Shown: in pieces, positions 58,496 to 64,000 of the stretch
How positions within the stretch are numbered: the stretch's first letter is position 1
How the letters are laid out: every line of letters starts with the position of its first letter
Assembly: GCA_003988795.1 (NCBI GenBank)
Contig: QYAK01000042.1
Span: 1-64,000 of the forward strand
DNA from: Proliferodiscus dingleyae
Taxonomy: Eukaryota > Ascomycota > Leotiomycetes > Helotiales > Lachnaceae
Reading direction: 5' to 3'
Length of the DNA: 64,000 nt
Position numbers and translations under genes: made by a program
Notes under the pieces: generated by a model
What the model was told of the DNA's origin: nothing
Database searches by the model: none
What the model saw: only the letters and a program-made list of their open reading frames with translations

Positions 58496-59167
58496 AGGTA
58501 TTTTTTGGGGGTTTTTGGGCCTAGATTTTGAGGAGTTTTTGGCATTCGGGGAAAGCTTGGGGGGCGTACATCCTCGATGAGATGAGTTGATAGTCTTTGA
58601 GATAAACTTGTGTCTATTCTTTCAGTGAGCCATTACAGTAAAGAAAATTGTGCTATAGAGTTAGCGCCTCGTCAATCTAAAGTGAGAAGCGTGTCCAATA
58701 TTCTGTCGTACAAAATAAGACAGACGATGCAAAGTGGAAGGACCATGTGTTGAGACACATTCCGGTATGGTTGTACCACTAAAAGGGTAGATCTCTCAAA
58801 CGATTAGAATCCTATGATGACGTAGAGATGTGCTGAGCATTTTTGGGAAAGTATCAATGGCTGGGTTCTCGTATCCACAAATCCGGAAAAGTATCAATCC
58901 ATCGAAAGTTCAGAATTGCGAAATAAATCAGTCATCGCATCTTGAGATGGTAGAAACGCAGGTTAAAATAGACTAGCTAGCACTGCGACACGACCACGAC
59001 CCCGCCAAAAGCCCCCACCCAATTAATTCAACGTCCGTGCTACTAGGCTATACCTCAGCCTCAGCTACATCTTCAACTCTCGAAACATACCCATTTAAAG
59101 AACTACTTTCCTATCCCCCTCCTTCTTCCTCTGCTCTCTCCGCAAGAACTGTCTCTGAGATAATTTC
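58496..59167. other. Spacer, no gene seen
   Basis: About 670 bp between two plus-strand genes. A CT-rich stretch just before 59168 is the probable promoter of the phosphatase gene. Confidence 0.5.
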
Positions 59168-59928
59168 ATGCGCAGAATGACTTCCTCTTACACAATCGCC
59201 ACTCTTCCCCGCCTCTCCGCCTCCCATCTCCGCGAGGTTCTTCTCTCCGAGCCATCCTCAAACCTCGATGGCCCTCCCGCTGCGTCCAAGATAGCAATCA
59301 TAGATGTCCGAGATGACGGTATTTCGGTTCCCCCTTCATATCCGCCCTCACCTCCTCTCCCCCTCTTCCCCACCAAAGTTCCATTTCAATCCTAAAGGGA
59401 CGCAAAATAAAAGAAGCAACATACATTCGAGGGGAGAAAAAGCCAGGCAGACTTGAAGAAAAGCTCACGTCGTGACGTATCATCGCAGATCACATAGGCG
59501 GCCACATCAGAAACTCAATCCACGCCCCGTCGCACACGCTCGACGTCAAGACCCCCGAGCTGGTGCGCAAGCTGGCCAGCAGAGACGCCGTCGTCTTCCA
59601 CTGCGCGCTCTCGCAGCAGCGCGGGCCCAGCGCGGCGCTGCGGTACATCCGGGAGCGGGTGCGGCTGCTGGGGAAGGGCAGTATCGGCGCGAGCTCCACC
59701 ATCGGTGATCTCTTGAAGAAGAATGCAGAGGATAAGATTGATGAAAAGGAGAGCAAGGAGAAGGATGGGGAGTGGGAGGATGTGGATGTGGATGCGGATG
59801 CGGTCAAGGAGCAGAGGGTGTATGTGCTTGATCGTGGGTTTGTGGGGTGGCAGGAGGTGTATGGCGAGGATGCGAGGCTGACGGAGGGGTATAGGAAGGA
59901 GCTCTGGCAGGATGGGTATTGGATGTGA
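59168..59928 (+). CDS. Cdc25-like/rhodanese-fold phosphatase (Ibp1/Ych1 type)
   Basis: Two exons (59168-59318 and 59489-59928) encode about 196 aa. The rhodanese fold is shown by AIIDVRDDDHIGGHIRNSIHAPS, and the active-site loop is HCALSQQRGPSAA with Cys89 and Arg95 (C-x5-R), the pattern of small Cdc25-type phosphatases such as fission-yeast Ibp1 and yeast Ych1. Related proteins include arsenate reductase Acr2, so that activity is possible. An acidic, charged insert (about residues 125-160, EKDGEWEDVDVDADAV) separates the loop from the conserved end YVLDRGFVGWQEVYG. A second Met at codon 4 (MTSSYTIATLPR) may be the real start. Confidence 0.88.
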
Positions 59929-60667
59929 GGTGTGCTCGCAACACAAAATATCTACACAAATCTGGTGTTGGTGGGAGGCGGGGGCGATGGACAGGTTTTT
60001 CGAGGTACGAGATAATACCCCACGGGGAGAGACAGACCTTTGGATCGATGGTCGAGTGAAGCGGTATGCCTGTGCAGCTACTCCAGCACGCGACTCGCGA
60101 GCTTCTTGGCTTCTTAGGTCGGAGAAGGAATTTCTCCGCATTTCTGTCTTGATCAAGTCGGTTGGCCGGGGATATCTAGGAAAGATTCTCCAGGTTTCAT
60201 GTGGTTTTAGACGAATGCAGGGGGTGAGAAGGTATATAGGGCGTGCTGCTTCTCAGCTGCGACGAGAAAGCAAGCAGTTGAATATTCTATTCAAACATGT
60301 GTGGTGCGCTGACAAGGCAGAACGAAATGAATCAATATTTGTACACATATGTGTCTGGGATGCCTTTAGACTTTGCCCAACAATTGAGAAGATTACTGAT
60401 GCGGAAATTAAGTCATTGCTTTCACTCAAGCGGCTCACAACTTTAACGCAACTTCTATCTGAGAGTTGCAAAGTTCAATACTAAATGACTAAGATCTTAT
60501 ATACCGTCTAGACAAAGCCAGTCTCAAATCCTACGCCATTCAGCTATGCAGTGCCCATTGTCAAGTCCAACGCCGTCTAGATGCAATGATGCTCTCTCCC
60601 TAACTCCGCGCTATGACAAAACCCATAATGGTATGCCGTATTTACATAAGTGCCATTCACTACTCCT
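59929..60667. other. Spacer between convergent genes
   Basis: About 740 bp of 3' flanks. A 190-codon plus frame (59912-60484) overlaps the phosphatase end in another frame and has no recognizable domain, so it is not called. Confidence 0.5.
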
Positions 60668-62566
60668 CTACTGTCCCGTGAGACTTCCACCAATGCTAAT
60701 CAAAAAGCCACACCTTTGCCACTGATCCTGGGACACAGTCTCCATGGCGATCTGAGCTGGATCGTTAGGAAAATGAATCCTGTTCATCCCAGACGCTTTA
60801 AACGTAGTCCAGGTTGGGGCGCTGCTCAATTTATACGTGTTCGGATCCTTGCTTCGTATAAATGATGTCCAGTAGCTCTGGATTGTAGGTGCAACGGGGT
60901 TGGTATCACTTCCCCAGATTGAGCCCCCTTCAGCTACGTGGCCGACGCCTATCCCACTCGCGGCGTTGTCAGCGGTAAGGTAGTCCCAGTGGTAGTTGTA
61001 ACTTTCCGCAGTTCCGAAGCGTGGGAATGAAGCACTGAGGAATATCCCGGGGCAGATGTATCGCATCTCGCCGTACGCATTGGCTGCTGTGCGCCAGTAG
61101 GCACCTCTGCTCGAGAACTGCTCAGCTTTGGGATATAATGAATCGATCTCAGTGAGATTCGAGTCGCTGAGCTTCACGTAGTTGTTTTTGAGGAAATTGT
61201 TCATATCGGTATAACTGGAAATACCCGATGGGGTGAAGATAGTGCCTTCGTTCGTGTCGTCACCAAAAATTACCGGGACTTTGACGAATTTACCTTGGTC
61301 GTATAAATTGTAGGTGTAATCTGTGGTGAAGGTGCCATCAATGACATTCGAGTACATAAACACCGGGGTTCCACCGGCTCCTCCTGGAGTGGGAATATTA
61401 ATATTGTTTGCTGCAAGGGTTGCAACGTCGGCAGATCGGAGACATTGCAGAGTATCCTGAGTAGTACTGCAATTTACACGCTTGGCGATGGCATCATATT
61501 GGTACTGCGATTCGGCAACAGTCAATTGTGCGCCAAAAGATTGACTTTCCGCAGCAGCTGCGTGGAAAAGACCATCATCGCGGCCAGCGTAAGCGCTTAG
61601 GTGAAGATCAACGGAGGCTCCTCCTGCTGAGGCTCCTCCAATTGTGACATGATTTGGGTCACCACCGAACTATGGGCTATTAGCTTGGTATGTCTAGGCT
61701 GAAGAAGAGAAGCTCACCAAGTGAATGTATTTCTGAACCCAATGCAACACTTTTCTCTGATCGAGAAGACCAACATTCAAGTCACCATTCGCCTGCACTT
61801 CTTTGCTAGCAAGAAATCCATAGAGACCAACGCGATAATTGAAAGTGACAACTAGAAATCCATTGTCTCCTGCCTTTATGAGCGGAGAAGCATTTTGATT
61901 AGGACTTGCAAGAGTATTAAAGCCTCCGCCTTGGAAGTAGACAAAGACGGGTTTTGGACCGTCAGAGGTTGTTGGAGCGTAGACGTCCAGGAACAGGCAA
62001 TCTTCCGAGTTATTAGGGTCAATTGCAGTTGATGGTGTTCCGTGGCAAATTCGACCATGCTTCAGGACGTTAGCAAATTCAGAGATCCGAGGCAATAAGT
62101 TGTAACTCACTGTATTAGCTTGTTGTAGACCTGAGCTGACTGGAGGGTCTTGGGGAGCACGAAATCTCAGATTACCGACTGGAGCAGCGGCATATCTAAC
62201 TCCCCACCAGTGACTAACACCTCCAGGCTCATTGACACCCTGATATTGAGCGTAGCCCAAGTCTACATTCAAATTGATGTTTGTTGGATCCGCATGTGAT
62301 CTTCCTGAGAGACCAAGTACTAGTCCCAGAACAAGTCCCACGACAAACATGATGAATATTACAATTCCCGCAATAGCCCATAGAAGGACGCCTCTCTTGA
62401 CTTTGGAAAGTCTGGACTTGGGTGAAATTCTCTGGAGGGCCACGCCCAATTTAATACATAGGATTCTGCCATTGCGGGGAAGGCACGCCGCAGAACGATG
62501 GGAATCATGGGATCCTTTTTCGATTGAATTACTTCGTAAGGACCCTTCATCCGCCGAAGTTGCCAT
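60668..62566 (-). CDS. Membrane-anchored type-B carboxylesterase/lipase
   Basis: Three exons (62566-62111, 62059-61718 and 61669-60668) encode about 599 aa. A basic cytosolic tail of about 59 residues precedes one long hydrophobic helix (about residues 60-86, VLLWAIAGIVIFIMFVVGLV), so this is a type-II membrane protein with the enzyme outside. The carboxylesterase family start is GVNEPGGVSHWWGVRYAAAP, then NSEDCLFLDVYAP and VYFQGGGFN. The nucleophile is in GGASAGGAS, the acid Glu in DDTNEGTIF, and the His in GVGHVAEGG. The 51-nt first intron (62110-62060) is stopless and in frame. An ATG at 62737 would add 57 residues, but the downstream ATG was chosen for the polar start. The substrate is unknown. 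Confidence 0.88.
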
Positions 62567-64000
62567 AGCGAAGAACCTTGCTCCAGGTTCATTTGCCAAA
62601 GTGAAAAAACCAGTAGTGGGAATAAGTACAGTGGTCTCTAGCCTGATGACCCCTGACGCCTCGAGGCTGAGTCTACCGACGATGATAAGCTTTTCTCCAC
62701 AATTTCCGCTGAAGCCACAGGGGGAACGCACAATCATTGGCCACGAGCTACGAGGCTGAAACGATCCTCCAGAAATACAGTAAAAATAACTTTAGTAATG
62801 CTCCTTGGAATAGAAGGATCAAGGGAGCGTTTAACGTAGGCTCTTCTACTGACGCCCCTACTTAGTCGCGATGTCAGTGCAAAGTTCCAACTACGTAGAG
62901 TTAAGAACCACTTTCGTTTAGGAAACGGTGCGACCGCACAAATCCTGGAGCTGTCATGCTCCGAGGAAACGAATAGAACTGCACAAAGTACTTGCGCATA
63001 TAGCCAGAAGAAGTAGTGAGAACGGGATGATTTACTCACTGTTGTACCGTTGGAGCGCCGTCGAATCTGGACTGTTCGGCAAAAGTGATTTGCCCTGCCA
63101 AGGTCGGGGAGCAGGGAGCCGGGAAAGCTTAAATTCTGCAGGCCGGCATCTATAGATTTTCCCTCTGAAGAGCTTAGAGCTACGCAGAGAATGCCGCTAT
63201 AATATGAGATAAGAGGCGATGTGGTGAGCAGGAATGAAAGCAAAGTGATGCAAATCGAGGAGAGACGCCAAAACATAAAGATAGAACGACATAAAAGTCT
63301 GCTACGCCTCCTGCGCATCGCTGAGTTTCGAGGGATCACCTCGAGCGTGACAAGCAGGATCACCGCTAGGATGATGCGCTCAGATGAGTGAAATGCCCCC
63401 ATGCAAAATCACAAGCTACTCGACCAGAATAATGATGGGCGGCATATGAAGACCACTGACATTTGACCGCATCGTATACATCTGGCTTTGTCTAGTGACT
63501 TCAACCGCTGCAGAGGGCACAGTCGATTCGCACACATGCATAGGTACTGTGCTGTATCTGTACTCTCGAAACGATGCCGAGCTCTGGGGGCTGCTCGCTA
63601 ATCCACTCAGGGGCACGGACATGCAGGAGACGTCCGCTCGCCTCGCTCAAACTGTGGAGGAACAGGAGCCGCCCAAACCTTCACCACTTTCGTCCTCGTC
63701 TTTGCGAAGATCCTGCAACAGGAAGCAGAATGCGCTATCCGGCAAACTACAGATATCCCACAGATGCTCGGCTATATTGCGATGGTGCGTTTGGCCGGTG
63801 CACTGCTATTGCTGGAATGGAGTTCTAGAACCCTAATATCCCAGCCCGCCAGGTTGGTGCTACAGAGGCGAGTACATTGCTTATCTCACGTACTTCAACA
63901 TTGAAGTCCTCTGAGGCTAAGGCTAAGGGCCAGGCACTGCCTATTCCATTCTAAGAGGCGTCGTACCGGCACAAAAATATGCCCCCGAATTCGTTACAAT
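62567..64000. other. 1.4-kb stretch at the window end, no supported gene
   Basis: Promoter of the carboxylesterase and beyond. A 222-codon minus frame (62734-63402) has two hydrophobic stretches but no domain and its stop overlaps the upstream ATG of the esterase frame. A 113-codon plus frame at 63495-63836 also lacks support. Confidence 0.45.

Noticed and set aside
59515..60156. 213-codon minus-strand frame
   Set aside because: Antisense shadow of the Cdc25-like gene, with repetitive Ile/Leu/Pro composition from the mirrored charged insert.
59912..60484. 190-codon plus-strand frame after the phosphatase gene
   Set aside because: Starts inside the phosphatase coding end in another frame and shows no recognizable domain.
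62734..63402. 222-codon minus-strand frame with hydrophobic stretches
   Set aside because: No domain, odd composition, contains a consensus GTGAGT donor in the middle, and the stop merely overlaps the upstream ATG of the esterase frame (ATGA). Not enough to call a gene.

Overview
The window looks like nuclear DNA of a filamentous ascomycete (Pezizomycotina). Genes are about 1-4 kb apart on both strands. They carry short introns (about 45-115 nt in most cases) with GT-AG borders and CTAAC-like branch points. Several families are typical of moulds: Zn2Cys6 and bZIP-DUF3425 regulators, a 2EXR protein, an FSH1-type hydrolase, a GH72 glucanosyltransferase, mannitol-1-phosphate dehydrogenase and an augmin subunit. 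A Leotiomycete is my best guess, but that is inference only. Exon borders were placed by eye from splice consensus, reading phase and family alignment remembered in outline. They may be off by a base or a few codons.

Layout. 1-10 kb: a BED/Zn2Cys6 regulator and a ten-exon sugar transporter, separated by gene-poor stretches. 10-20 kb: an unusual G-alpha-like protein with a STAND-type N-terminus, a small GPI-type secreted protein, a TMEM97-like EXPERA protein, a 2EXR protein, a secreted SGNH/GDSL esterase and an FSH1 hydrolase. 19.5-28 kb: housekeeping genes GAL7, ERG28, 3-ketoacyl-CoA reductase and the nucleoporin Nup170/155. 28-45 kb: a GH72 enzyme, HAUS6/augmin, a crotonase ending in a peroxisomal signal, an unknown disordered protein, an HD-domain phosphohydrolase, an SDR, a small membrane protein and a bZIP-DUF3425 factor. 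45-47.2 kb: an FMP52-like gene split near its 5' end by a 1.28-kb Tc1-type transposon that carries RIP-like stop codons. 47.7-64 kb: an alpha/beta-hydrolase, coatomer beta-prime, mannitol-1-phosphate 5-dehydrogenase, a 2.4-kb repeat-rich spacer, a Ser/Thr-rich unknown protein preceded by a strong hairpin, a Cdc25/rhodanese phosphatase and a membrane-anchored carboxylesterase.

The genes do not form an obvious metabolic cluster. ERG28 and the 3-ketoacyl-CoA reductase diverge from one 227-bp promoter and both serve ER lipid synthesis. The most unusual items are the STAND-N/G-alpha fusion, the transposon-split FMP52 gene, and the overlapping reading frames at the bZIP start. I found no convincing tRNA, rRNA, CRISPR array or replication origin.
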